64,000 nucleotides of DNA from Chaunax sp. Z400 (lineage: Eukaryota > Chordata > Actinopteri > Lophiiformes > Chaunacidae): positions 7,006,355 through 7,070,354 of the forward strand of contig CM075204.1 in the NCBI GenBank assembly GCA_037577475.1, written 5' to 3'. The translations under genes and the position numbers were made by a program. Position 1 is the first letter of the stretch, and every line of letters starts with the position of its first letter. Under the pieces are notes generated by a model. It ran no database searches. It saw only the letters and a list, made by a program, of their open reading frames with translations, and was not told where the DNA came from. Positions 47,330-58,592 of this stretch are shown here, in pieces.

Positions 47330-47520
47330 CAATTTATAGAAAGGAGGATACATGGATACGAGGCTCTCGACCACAGCGGTAGGTCCTTAAAGTTGGATAT
47401 GGCGAGTGGAATTTGAAATTCGGCACATTACTGGGCTGAATTCTTTTGTTGTGTTTCCCATGTTCACCATGTTTTTGATCTCCACCACTAGAGGTTGTAC
47501 TTATTCCTCTGTTTTGTGCA
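47330..47520. repeat. Dispersed repeat, copy 2 of 2
   Basis: See the copy at 46190. Same strand and word order, about 1.1 kb apart, so either a dispersed family or a local duplication. Confidence 0.6.
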
Positions 47521-48690
47521 GGTGACTTTACTCTTTAGTTGAGTTGAATGGGGATGCAGTAAAAATTGCAATGATGTGATAATGTAAAGTCAAAGTCCCA
47601 CAGTCGTTAACATGTTTCCATGTGTTTTTAATTTGCTTTAGGACTTTCTAGAAATGAGTGTCTGTCTGAAGGAAGAATGAAAACAAACAGAACAAAACTT
47701 TATCCCAGATTAAGATATTCTGGTCTGTCCCAGGTTTCTGCACACGTTCAGCTGGTGTTGTATTTACCACCACCTCCCCATCATGCTGTTAGTGATGGAG
47801 CACTGGGTCAAATTTTGGGGAGGAGATGACGCCGTGAGAGTCTCACACCACATTTCAAATTATGTTAGAAGCAGCTAAATGTGTTTGTGAACCATAATGC
47901 ATCACATGGAACAGGGGAAGGTAAGCAGATTCACCGGACCTGTGTCACAACAATCACACCCCCGCAAAGTCTGCAGGTGTACTGCTGATGTCATTAGAAT
48001 CCATTTGTTTGCTCATAAATGGGCAGCTATACAGCGGCTGTATTATGTTGTGAAAAGGATTCATCTCAGGCCGTGTGTTTGAACCTAATAGGGCTTGCTG
48101 ACAGGGTAAGGTTCCAAGGGGTCGTGGCAAATGGATTCCATTTATGTGTTCCCTGTTTGTGAGATCATAATGTCACTGCTGCCTCACTGAATAAAACATC
48201 CACACTGAGATATAAAAAGGTTTCACAGAGCTATGATTTGCACATCTCCTCTTTTTGGCTCTCATCACAGCAGTAATTTCCACACGCAGCCTTTAAATTT
48301 GGTCCATATTTGCAATCAGTGGCTGTTCCCCTTGTTGTTCTTTGCTGCTGACTTCCACACAGCTTGAACAGTATCCGTGGACTATTTTCAGGCTCCGTCT
48401 CCAACACGTCCGACTGCTGATGGAAACAGCCGTGGGCTCCGTCATTAACAGCCTTCAGCCTTTATCATCAGATCGAATACCAACCATGTTTCCACCCAAC
48501 TGTGCCAAATACAGAAAGGCAGAAGAGATATTACACACCATGACCCTCCAGCTTTAAAGTGTTCTCAACAGGGTTTTTTCTCTCGTCTAAGACTGAATGT
48601 TTCTTTTTAATCCCCTGACATAAGATGATGGGGGATATACAGTCGTCATTAGTATGTCTGCCCATCCGTCTTTTCGTTATCATGTTTTTT
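47521..48690. other. Intergenic, no gene recognised
   Basis: There are only short frames with no family resemblance. Confidence 0.4.
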
Positions 48691-48694
48691 TCCG

Positions 48695-49135
48695 GAGCAT
48701 CAGAATCAGAAACGCTTTTATTGCCAAGTACATTTACAACTACAAGGAATTGGACTTGGTATCCTGATGCATACGTGAAAGTCAACATAACTCTAAGCAT
48801 AACTATAAAATAGAAACATCTTCAGTATACAAGACTATTAGGATGTGCAAACAATGTGTTTGAAAATAAGGTGGTTGTACAGTTTGTGTGCAAAAGAAAC
48901 AGAATGTGTTCATGTGACGCAGAAGTGCTGGGACTGTACATTAATCTAACGTATAATGACTATGGGGGCAGGATGAAAGTCTCAGTCAGCTGTGCGGTGG
49001 GGGGGCAGGGTGTCTCCGCCTTGCTGATGAGGCCAGCGGCAGGCGGGGAGAAGCTGTTGATGGCGTGAGGTTTTGGTCCTGATGGAGCGCAGCCTCCTGC
49101 CAGAGAGATGAGTCTCAAAAAGTTTGTTTTCCATT
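48695..49135 (-). mobile_element. LINE 3' end remnant
   Basis: The minus strand from 49130 reads ETHLSGRRLRSIRTKTSRHQ, a LINE carboxyl-terminal tail. The sense-strand words AAACGCTTTTATTGCCAAGT and AACTACAAGGAATTGGACTT near 48710-48760 are the usual fish LINE 3' terminus. Confidence 0.65.
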
Positions 49136-49189
49136 ATGCCTCAATGATTCCTGTTTGGTCTTGATGAATCAGCAATTAATGAATTAATT

Positions 49190-49421
49190 ATGAGACGTTT
49201 CAACTTTTTAAAAACGTGTTGCTGCATCAAATTCAAAATGGGCATATAGCGTTCAAAAAACAATGACATTTCTCACGTTCAACATTTGATATGTTGTCTT
49301 TGTGCTATTTTCAATTAAATATGTGGTTTCAATGTTTAGCAAATCATCACATTCTGTTTCTATTTACAGTTTACACAGTGTCCCAACTTGTTTGGAAACG
49401 GGGTTGGGTTGTATATGTAAT
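49190..49421 (-). mobile_element. Terminal fragment of the TACAACCCC Tc1/mariner family
   Basis: The reverse complement starts TACAACCCCGTTTCCAAACA and continues to TTTGATGCAGCAACACG. It is the same family as 39620-40500. Confidence 0.65.
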
Positions 49422-49830
49422 TCCTTGTTTGAATTAGCTCTATAGCTTTGGGAAAAGACACACATAATTAGTTATATTTTGCAAATTGTGCCTTCTTCAA
49501 ACATTGTGTACGTAAAAAAAACTACTGAAGTAAGAATTCTTAATTTTCATATTTATTGAATTTTAAGCTGGGGTGCAGAAAACATAATATATCAGACATG
49601 TTTTTTTTCCAAATAAGTAACACATGAATTTAAAACAGGTAGTGTATATTATTACAGTATATAGAACGGTTTAGAACAGAAAAACAATTAGTGAAAAGCA
49701 CAAAAAACAAAGCCGCTTGGCTTACTTCAGGGACACCAGCACCGAGTCAAGGATAGGAACAGAATGCCTTTATTTGTTAGGGCATATCTTGGTGAAAAAA
49801 AATCATAAAAACATCATAATAGAAGGAAAA

Positions 49831-49873
49831 ACGCCAACCGGTTTCGACCCACAATGGGTGTTCCTCAGGGCGT
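49831..49873 (-). ncRNA. Hammerhead-ribozyme-like core beside Penelope-like fragment
   Basis: On the minus strand the order is ACGCC (helix I 5'), CTGAGGA (fits CUGANGA), ACCC-ATTGT-GGGT (helix II), GAAA, a minimal C-CG-G helix III, UU (NUH-type site) and GGCGT (helix I 3'). Helix I is a perfect 5 bp. The UU cleavage site is weaker than GUC. It lies 3' of the GIY-YIG fragment on the same strand, where Penelope-like elements are known to carry hammerheads in their terminal repeats. Confidence 0.55.
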
Positions 49874-50300
49874 GACTTAGAGAGTGCAGTGCTGTGATTT
49901 CTTAAATAGGTAAATGACATTCCAGGTGTAAAATGCACATATTACTACATAAATATGAAGTTTATGACTCAAATGTTGAAACATCATAGTTGTAATTATA
50001 AATAGTAAAAGATACTTATCATTATATTAATAACTGTGTCTGTACACGTCATCAGCATCACTTCCTGGTTACCACCCTAACAACATACATCAAAATATCG
50101 ATAACAGGAAAAAAAGGAAAACCAAACCCACAAAGATTCTGACCAGTTTATAAGAAGGGACTAAAATCACTTTCCTCATTCAAGCCTGGACATATCAGAG
50201 CATTAAATGTGAAAATCCAGAATGTTTCCCTCTGAAGTAATCTGTTTAAACATCTCCTCCTCTGATGGACTGATCCACTAACTCAAGACCATCATTTCCA

Positions 50301-50900
50301 TCATGACATATTTGGAAGTGTCATAGGATAGTCCTCATTATTGGTTCTTATGGCATGTTTGTGTTCTGCCACTCTGTCTCTTAACCTCCTCTTAGTGCAT
50401 CCGATGTAAAAACATTTGCAGGGACAAGTGAGGCGGAATACAACATGAATAAAGTGTTTGTTTTTATACATTTCTTTTGTCTTTAGATCTTGAAATTCCT
50501 TCTGTTGTATTATGTTTGAACAGTGGTTACATCCAGACTGCATGCATTTGAATGTACCTACTATGTGTTCATGTGTTGCATAGTCACAGTTAATGTGTTT
50601 CATAAAAACGGCAGCAAATCTGGGGCTCTGGACACAGAGTGAGACGTACAAGGAGTGGATAGTGGACCAGTGGAAAGTTCATCTGACCGTACACATCAGT
50701 TTTTTTGTTTTTTTTTAATGAAAAAGGATTTTTATGCCCTGGTAACTGACAAAGATGGTGATGAGCAGTAAACTTAAAACCCAAGGCTTCAAAATTAATA
50801 TCTCTGAGAGATGTTTGTGACAGATTCTGTGTCCAGATGGTAGGAAAACATAAAACACCAACACATGATTCTGTTTGGTCTGTGGAGGAACTTAAAGACA
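50301..50900 (-). pseudogene. Penelope-like element: GIY-YIG endonuclease fragment
   Basis: The frame 50651-50301 reads GTFKCMQSGCNHCSNI, a Cys-rich approach. It then reads VVFRLTCPCKCFYIGCTKRR followed by LRDRVAEHKHAIRTNN, a GIY-YIG-type nuclease core (F-Y-I-G, then Arg and His-Lys downstream) as found at the carboxyl end of Penelope-like reverse transcriptases. Sequence upstream on the minus strand (50900-50652) is in another frame and only weakly related, and no reverse-transcriptase motifs survive. The domain ends at a stop shortly after NEDYPM. It is a decayed insertion. Confidence 0.7.
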
Positions 50901-51279
50901 TTTAGTGTTCAAAGTAAGTGGTGTCTGGCTCAGTCGGCTCCTGGCCTGCCTCACTTTGTCCCAGACTGACAAAAACTCACTTGGTGCTTTTGTCCACAAG
51001 CTGTTTTGTGATTGGTCAATGCTGCTGCCTGAGAACTGCATCCGTCCGGATTGGTCAGAGACTTGAACAATACCTCTTCAGGTCAGCAGGCTGACCTTGC
51101 AGCGTTAGGAAAGTGTTAACACACAGTCCACTTCACCTCCATATTTACAGTACAGTAAGAACTGCACTGACTGCAGCTTGTTGTGTAACACCACAGCACA
51201 AGCAGCAGCTCACATGTTTTTATCTAATCTTGATATTTTACATTTGTTATACCCGACAGTCAGTACAGTCTGCTGGTGA

Positions 51280-51308
51280 CTGTGTGTGTGTGTGTGTGTG
51301 TGTGTGTT
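51280..51308. repeat. (GT)n microsatellite
   Basis: A perfect GT dinucleotide run in intergenic DNA. Confidence 0.9.
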
Positions 51309-51869
51309 ATATAATATGTGTGATTAATAATCAAAATGTCCCACCCAAACATATTAAAACGAGAAAGCATAATACCTCCACCAATGCCACTGTCACAAAA
51401 CCCTAAACAATTAGAAAATAGTTTCCAGGCAATGTAGAGAAAATCTGTTGACAATTGTTTACCAGAGTTGTATCACAAATGATTACAAAAGCAAACATCA
51501 TACAGTTAAAAAGAGAAGCTGATGAACATTTTGACAGAACGGCCTTCTGTTAATCCCAACAAATAAATACTTTAATGTTTATTATGATGCTTTACGATGC
51601 TTTATGATGCTTTATCTTGAATGTCAAACGTAAAAACTATAAATATGTGGAAATAAATATATTATATACATATATACATAATATACACATATAAATATGT
51701 GAAAATGTTTAGAATCTTTACATAGAACATGAAGAGATGGAGGGAGGCAGACAGATAAAGAGAGTGAGGCGGGTTCATAGGGGGGCTTTGTGTTATGTAA
51801 CTGTCTGTTAGCCATGGCCTCCATGCCTTCACTCTCCCCACGTTTCACACGCAATGGCCCCTCTCTCTC

Positions 51870-51875
<6 letters not shown>

Positions 51876-51942
<67 letters not shown>
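51876..51942. repeat. (CA)n microsatellite
   Basis: About 33 CA units preceded by a CTCTCT run. Frames of Val-Cys on the minus strand are artefacts of it. Confidence 0.95.
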
Positions 51943-51944
<2 letters not shown>

Positions 51945-53190
51945 AGCCCTCATTGCAGTTGAATGAGCATCTTCACGGGATTAGCATCCCATTGGATGAA
52001 GAGAAAGGCAGGACTGCAGAGCCCTATTGGGTACCAGCCTGTATCACCAACGCCGTCATCATCATCATCAGCATGTGTCACATGTGCAGCATCAGCAGAG
52101 GGATGCATAGAACAGCACGTTCACATTCGCTGCTTTTCATCTCTACCTTTGGAACAAAATGTAAAACATTTACATTGCAAAAATTGAATAAACATCGTTT
52201 TCTTCTCATCTGTGAAAGTTAAAAGACGTTGTAGAAGATTTGTGTCCACAGACACAGATGCCACCATTAGTGGAAAAACCCAGTTAGTGCTGGTGTGGAT
52301 AGACCATACACCCTGTTCTAGGTGAATGTCAGCAAAATGACGCCTAAAAATGAAGAAAACGGTTATTATTTGCACACTTTTAGGGGCCATAGACACAAAG
52401 GATGAGTAAAATGTCATTGAATTGTCTGTCTATCAGTTTTTGAGGAGATACTGACAGACCATACCTCATCATGTATACGTACATACAGATGGAATATGCC
52501 TATATCCCTGCTTTGGCAGGCAGAAGAGTCTGCAAGAGAATCATTTATGAATAAATGAAGCTAAAAGGTAAGTTATGATTAGTTGGTGTGAGGCAGGTGG
52601 GAGGATGGAGGAGGAGGAGATGCTCTGTTTGAATATTACGTCTCCGTGCTCACTCTTTTTCTCTGTGACCCAGTGGCCACTGGCTCCATTGACAAAAAGC
52701 TAAGCTACCTGATTATATTGAGGTAAATAAAACCTCTCTCCAGCTCTTGTATGAAGACATGGCTGAAGAGGAGGATGTTGTTCACATGTGCAGACGACAA
52801 GTGGTAAAAAAAATAAATGCTGATCTGATCCTAAATGTCAGTCAAATTAACTGAATTAACCACGTTTCTGCAGACTGGGGAAAGAACACCAAAGAGATTC
52901 TGGGAGGTAAGAGTAACATAGTATAACCTGCTGCTCACTGGTTGTATGCAGATACATTATTTAAGTAAAAGCAGAAACACCTCAATAAGAAGGTTTTCAT
53001 ATTGAAGTATTTTAGCCAAATAGAGAAATACCCAAGCAAAGTCAAAACTGTATAAAGTACAGTAGTTGAGTAAAAGTACTCGGTTACTGCTGGTTATCAG
53101 CATTAGGTAAAAATACACCAGTATTGAAAAAGGCACAGTTTAATTACCTCCACCAAAGAGGTTATGACTGACCGTAATTTAGTCAACTAC
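51943..53190. other. Intergenic, no gene recognised
   Basis: No recognisable coding exon or repeat with ends. Short frames at 51953-52417 have no family resemblance. Confidence 0.4.
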
Positions 53191-53198
53191 ACATAAAC

Positions 53199-53645
53199 TG
53201 TCATGCTTCTGTATTTTGGTTGTCTGTTTCCTGTTTCCTTTTGTAGTCTGTGTTCCATGTTATGTGCTTTTGCTTTGCATTTCCTCCCTTCTCTTCATTT
53301 CCCCTCCTCTGTGATTGAGTGTTTCCACCTGTCTCTGATTCTCTCCTCCTCTCTGTGCCTCCTGTGTGTCACTGTCTCCTCACTCTGTGTATTTAAGTCT
53401 GTTTGGTTCTTTTCTCCGTGTCAGTTCGTGGTCAAAGCCGCACCAATGCCACGTCTGCGTTTCCTCTGTTTGATCTCCTGCTTCCCCCGTGTTCCCAGTG
53501 TTCCATGTAAGTTTAGTCCTTGGTTTTTGTATTTTGTATTTTTGTATTCTCGTGTTTGTTTTGTTATTAATTAAATCCCTGCACTGACTCTCTGCTCTGG
53601 CTGTTGTCTGCATCCTTGGGTCCTGTTTTTGTACCATCCATGACA
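53199..53645 (+). mobile_element. Solo LTR of a Ty3/gypsy-like retrotransposon
   Basis: The 447-bp unit opens TGTCATG and closes CATGACA, a perfect terminal inversion with TG...CA ends. It is flanked by a perfect 6-bp duplication ATAAAC (53193-53198 and 53646-53651). Inside are a TATA-like TATTTAAG (53390-53397), CT-rich blocks and an ATTAAA-type signal (about 53567-53575), as in an LTR promoter/terminator. No internal gag/pol sequence lies beside it, so the element recombined out. The exact family is not determined. Confidence 0.8.
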
Positions 53646-53689
53646 ATAAACTATTGAGGTGTTTTACTGAGTTCCCTTCTTGCTCGTCT

Positions 53690-54050
53690 ATTTTTAACCT
53701 CTGCCAGCGAGGTTTTCATGTGTCCATTTGTTTGTTGGCTTGTCAGCAGGATTACACAAAAACTACTGCTGTCTATGAAACTTGGTGAAAGGATGTCCCT
53801 GGGGCCAGAATAGACCCCATGAAATTTGGGTGCAGATCCATTTTTTCCCCCCTTCATTTTCTTTAACATTACGAGGCGTTTTTCAGCATTTCCTTTCATT
53901 TATCTGGGAATGATGCAAAGTTATTGATGAAGAATTGTGCATATTTAGAGGGGTTGTATCTATGAGTGTGTGCAGACTGATGTTGATCCAAATGAAGATC
54001 TGGATCCACCAGATTTAAATGTTTGTCTGTTACAAATCCAGTAACCTTAA
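53690..54050. repeat. Dispersed fish repeat, copy 2
   Basis: Word order matches 11040-11390: TCAGCAGGATTACACAAAAA, AAACTTGGTGAAAGGATG, TTTGGGTGCAGATCC and TTCTTTAACATTACGAGG. Both copies run in the same direction. It has no coding capacity. Confidence 0.6.
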
Positions 54051-54377
54051 AGGACTACGAGTTTGATCTTGGATAAGAGTTAATGGATTGATTGCAGTTC
54101 TTGTTTTTACTTTAGTCTTTTATATAAAACCATCTAAGCTATGAGAGTCAGCAGACACTGTGTGGATCTGATGTGTGAGCAAATACACTTTGGTATCGAC
54201 GAAATATCTACAAAGATTCCTTGTAACATTTCAATGATCCCTTGTTCAGGTTTATGAGTCTCTTTTGTGTTAATGGTAAAACAGAAATCTGCAAATGTCT
54301 GTTTTACTGCAAATGAGAGGGAAAGTATGAGGAAGATTAGTCAGGATAGAGAAGTCCACCTGAGGAGGGAGTCTAAC

Positions 54378-54694
54378 TATAAAAGCCTACATACATCATG
54401 GATTCATGCACGTACTTGACAAAAGAGTAAATAAACAAACAAATAAAACGGGTTTCTGTCCATGTTTCCAGTCTTGCATGGCAGACAGGTAATGCCCCAC
54501 AGACACCTTGGCATCCTGCTTTGCACACCTCCTCACGTGCAAACAGTCTGGTCACATTTGAACCCCATCCACCCTCCTCCCTCACCCGTTCAGCTCCACC
54601 ACCGTTCTCTCCATCTCTCCGCCAGCCACCGGACGCCGCACCGTCTCCACCGGACCGCTTAACGAGTCTCAATCTTTAGAAATATCCGCTAAAT
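54378..54694 (+). promoter_or_regulatory. ldhb: Possible ldhb promoter and non-coding exon 1
   Basis: TATAAAAG at 54378-54385 is followed about 310 bp later by a strong donor (GTAAGTAT, GT at 54695). Vertebrate LDH genes have a non-coding first exon, and the start-codon exon here begins at an acceptor (58585). This is the best upstream candidate by eye, but nothing ties it to ldhb except position. Confidence 0.3.
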
Positions 54695-56090
54695 GTAAGT
54701 ATTCTGCTGATTTCTCGTCACGTCTCTGTTCTCCGGGTTCGGGGCTGTTGCACAGTGATGCGTGCTGAACGCCACAATGGATGCGCAGGGTTGAAATGCC
54801 CGCTGTAGGAAACCATTTTAAATTGAAGTGAAGTTCTACTGAATGCCAGTGAACTGTACACTGTAACAAAGGGCAGCTCGTGCACGTTTTCTTCAGATCA
54901 GACAGTTCTAAATCTATCGGGGATCACTGTGATTTTTAATTGCATGCGGAATTTGGATTTTTCATGATTTGTGACGTGAAGTCGGCAAAGTGCATCTACT
55001 GCAGCTCATTAAGCGAAGTCTGTGACGTAATGGAATATTATTGCACATCCCACCTACTTAAAGTCGATGTACCTGTAAATTCTTGACTTTAAGGGATGGT
55101 TTTCTTTCTTTCTTTCTTTCTTTTTTTTTTCAATTAAATTGTTTAACTCAAATGGCGGACAGACAGGAAACACCATCCCAGTGAACTCGCAGTGAACTTG
55201 AACTCATCTCAGAGTTCCCAGTGGAAACCCTGCATTTATAGTCATTACTAATTATTACTAGTTATTTTATTAATATTGACACATTTCACGTTGTTCAAAT
55301 TGTGGATAATCTCTCCTCACTGTGTGTCTCAGCATCACCATAATGAAGGATGATGGCCGCTCAGCTCTGGGCTGTTACATAACCTTAATATATCATCTTA
55401 ATGGACGGACCGTCAAAACAAACACATATAAAAGAGATTATACTCTTGATTTAAGGCAGTTCAAGAAGAAAATAATGCTCTAGAAAACGTAGAGGAAAAT
55501 GCCAAACTGTACTGTATATCTATCTATCTATATAGATATATCTATATAGATATAGATATATATATATAGTGGACGCTCTGCTGCATTGATGTGCGACATA
55601 GTGATGTAGGGCCTACACAGGTCCTGGCAGATAGCTACGTGCGTCCTTGCAGGAACCGATAAGAGAACCAAAGATATATTTTGTTTATGGGTACCCAGTA
55701 CTTGGCATTTTGGATTTGGTTCTAATTTGGAACCGAGTTTCGGTTCCCAACCTTATAGGCAGGTGTGTCGCACAAACATCCTCTCCTTGACTTCCCATTT
55801 CCAGTCCCAATTCGACCTTGGCATGAGCTGATATCTTAACCTATTAGCAGCAGACTTGCTAAATATCAGGACAACATGAGGTCTCCTGGTCTTTGTTCTA
55901 ATGCACTGTAAAATCCAATAAGTTGAGTTACTTAAAAATAGTTTGTAAACTCATTGCCTTAGATAAATTAAGAAAAGTTAATTTGAGTGTGCAATACTCA
56001 GACCAACTTGTTTATTTTGTGTGGGTAACACTTAGATTAGCTTGCTCACTATTAATTTGAGAAATTATCATTATCCTATAAAGTATTGTA
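54695..56090. other. Upstream/intronic region of ldhb, repeats only
   Basis: It contains a TTTC run (55099-55122) and an AT-palindromic TATC/GATA block (55518-55570). From about 55905 there is a repeat beginning GCACTGTAAAATCCAATAAG that resembles common fish non-autonomous elements. No gene is seen. Confidence 0.4.
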
Positions 56091-56093
56091 AAC

Positions 56094-56271
56094 TACTTAA
56101 TTTTATCACCCGGGCTGGACGTGACAAATCATTTGAGAGACTTAACTCAAGGTGCCATGGTGTTGTGTAAGTAACCATTGTCTGTAGAAATATTTCTAAA
56201 AAGCTAATTACAGCTGATTACACAGATTATTATTTAGAACACCTTTAAACACAGGTTACTTTGGCTAATGG
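56094..56271 (+). repeat. Direct repeat pair, left copy
   Basis: About 178 bp, nearly identical to 57590-57766 (roughly a dozen or fewer differences by eye). It starts TTTTATCACCCGGGCTGGAC and ends AACACAGGTTACTTTGGCTAA. Confidence 0.85.
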
Positions 56272-56681
56272 CCTAAAACACATTGTCTGAAGGTATGCTG
56301 GGAAAAATCCACCCACCTATCCCCAACACAGCAGTATCTCTTTACCCATTGTGTAAAACAACAGTGGTTGTTTCAACGTCATTAAACATTTATTTTCATA
56401 ATGGCAAAACATCACTTACCCAACATTTAATAGGACAGCTGCAGGACAATGAACAATATATGTGAATGTATTCTGGTGTGTGTTATTGTCACAACTGTTA
56501 AGAGCATCCATGTTTCAGGATTTGGAATAGAAATGGTTATGGTATCTATAAAAAATATAATACACCCTTTACTTCTGCTTCTCTAAACATTCATTCTCCA
56601 TTAATGCATGTTACTAATTTGGCTTCTTCCCTGGAGTCATTGAACCTAGCAGGTTGCCTGGTCCTGGTTGACACCAACTGA

Positions 56682-56684
<3 letters not shown>

Positions 56685-56732
<48 letters not shown>

Positions 56733-57106
56733 ATAATATTACTATTAGTATTATTTTATTATTATTATTATTATTACATAATATTACTATTGTTATTATT
56801 TTATTATTATTACCTATTATTATTATTACCATTATTATTATTACCTATTATTATTATTATTTTTTATTATTATTATTATTATTACTTATTACTTATTATT
56901 ATTACCTATTATTATTATTATTTATTATTATTATTATTATTATTACTTATTACTTATTATTATTACCTATTATTATTATTATTATTATTACCTATTATTA
57001 TTATTATAGTTATTATTATTATTATTACCTATTATTATTACTTATTATTATTACTATTATTATTATAACTTATTATTATTATTATTAGTATTACTTATAA
57101 TTATTA

Positions 57107-57162
<56 letters not shown>

Positions 57163-57165
57163 CTT
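56685..57165. repeat. (ATT)n microsatellite, about 480 bp
   Basis: A long imperfect TTA/ATT array with ACC and ACATAAT interruptions. All poly-Asn, poly-Ile and Tyr/Leu frames here are artefacts. Confidence 0.97.
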
Positions 57166-57589
57166 ACATAGTTATTGTAGTAGTTGTTACTTTCATAAAG
57201 TAGGTTGTTTTTACCCACACTGTAAAATGTTGATGTAAACTCACAGTAAAATCTGGACAATATTCTGCCATATTAATGTCATACAGTGACCTGCTGTAAA
57301 CCGCAATTCAATCTGGGAAAAAATAATACATGATGAAAATGAGAAATGATACACATGCATGAATGCCAGAAATCCTTTGTTTACCATTGACCACTAAACT
57401 GGGGAGATAGTGAAAAATGTCAGCTTTTATGTTGGCTGTTGTGCCTCTTATTGTTGCGGGATGCCAGCATACACTGAACGCACACAGACCAAAAAAATCT
57501 GTTGTAGCACGCTGAAATTTCTTATTGCATGATTTTGACAAAATGATTTCCTTTTTGCTGTGGACTGTTTGTTATTACGATACATCACA

Positions 57590-57766
57590 CTACTTCATTT
57601 TATCACCCGGGCTGGACGTGATAAATCATTTGAGAGACTTAACTCATGGTGCCATGGTGTTGTATAAGTAACCATTGTCTGTAGAAATATTTCTAAAGAG
57701 CTAATTACAGCTGATTACACTGATTATTATTTAGAACACATTTAAACACAGGTTACTTTGGCTAAC
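57590..57766 (+). repeat. Direct repeat pair, right copy
   Basis: Partner of 56094-56271. The 1.3 kb between the copies holds the (ATT)n array and no recognised gene. Confidence 0.85.
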
Positions 57767-58584
57767 TACTCTGGCTTTGTGACTCCCTGGCTGGTCCAGT
57801 TTGAACACACCGAAGGGGTCACAGAGAAGGGAATTCATTTTGCCGTTGTTGCACAATGCCTGTTTGAAAGAGGCTGAAGCATTAAGGGTTCCACCCAAGT
57901 CCAGAACCCCGAGGCTCTACGAGCAACGTAAAGAGGAAGGGCGAGGATTATTGAGTGTCAGATCCAAAAACTGGATAAGTCACAAGCTTGAGGGTTTTAT
58001 TGGTTTGTGTATTCGTCATTTTACCTTCTTTTTTTTTTGGTGCAGATAGAAAATATAGATCATATCATTTAAAAAACTATTTTTATTGAATGGCCTGTCG
58101 CGTTTGGTTTTGGGTATATGCAGTATCATTTTACTCCATTTTCCCCACCTAGCTGCAGCTATTAACATATAAACCACAGAACCATGGTCAGTACAACCAC
58201 TAGGTAGTATGTACAGTATAAGGGCTTGTTACTTTGCAGGAGGAGCTCTCGATAGATATTTGTTTGGAAATGTATTTTAATGGCTGATTTCATGATCTAC
58301 TGTGCTGACATAGAATCAATCTTGCTTCGTAGTTCACCCCTCAGACCTCATGCATAATTTGTCAAGCAAATATTTCTTTGTTCCAGTTCCTCCAACGTGA
58401 TCATTTTCTCCTGTCCTCTGTTTGTCGGACTCTCAGGGTTCTTAGACTGTTAACATGACATCTGTAGCCCATATCTCAAACTCTGAGGATCTATGATGGA
58501 CATTTTTCATTTTTATTCACTCCACAGACCATTTTTTTATAACCTTCATTCACCAGGACATGTCCTCCCTGTGTCTCCTTACAG
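57767..58584. other. Region upstream of ldhb start exon, no gene recognised
   Basis: The 82-codon frame at 57801-58049 (CLKEAEALRVPPKSRTPRLY) has no family I know. The acceptor CTCCTTACAG for the ldhb start exon ends at 58584. Confidence 0.4.
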
Positions 58585-58592
58585 CTGCGATC

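Noticed and set aside
49190..49421. Considered as a second Penelope-like end because of its position
   Set aside because: Its TACAACCCC terminus and internal words belong to the Tc1/mariner family also seen at 39620-40500.
56614..57260. Poly-Asn / poly-Ile / Tyr-Leu frames
   Set aside because: They are translations of the (ATT)n microsatellite.
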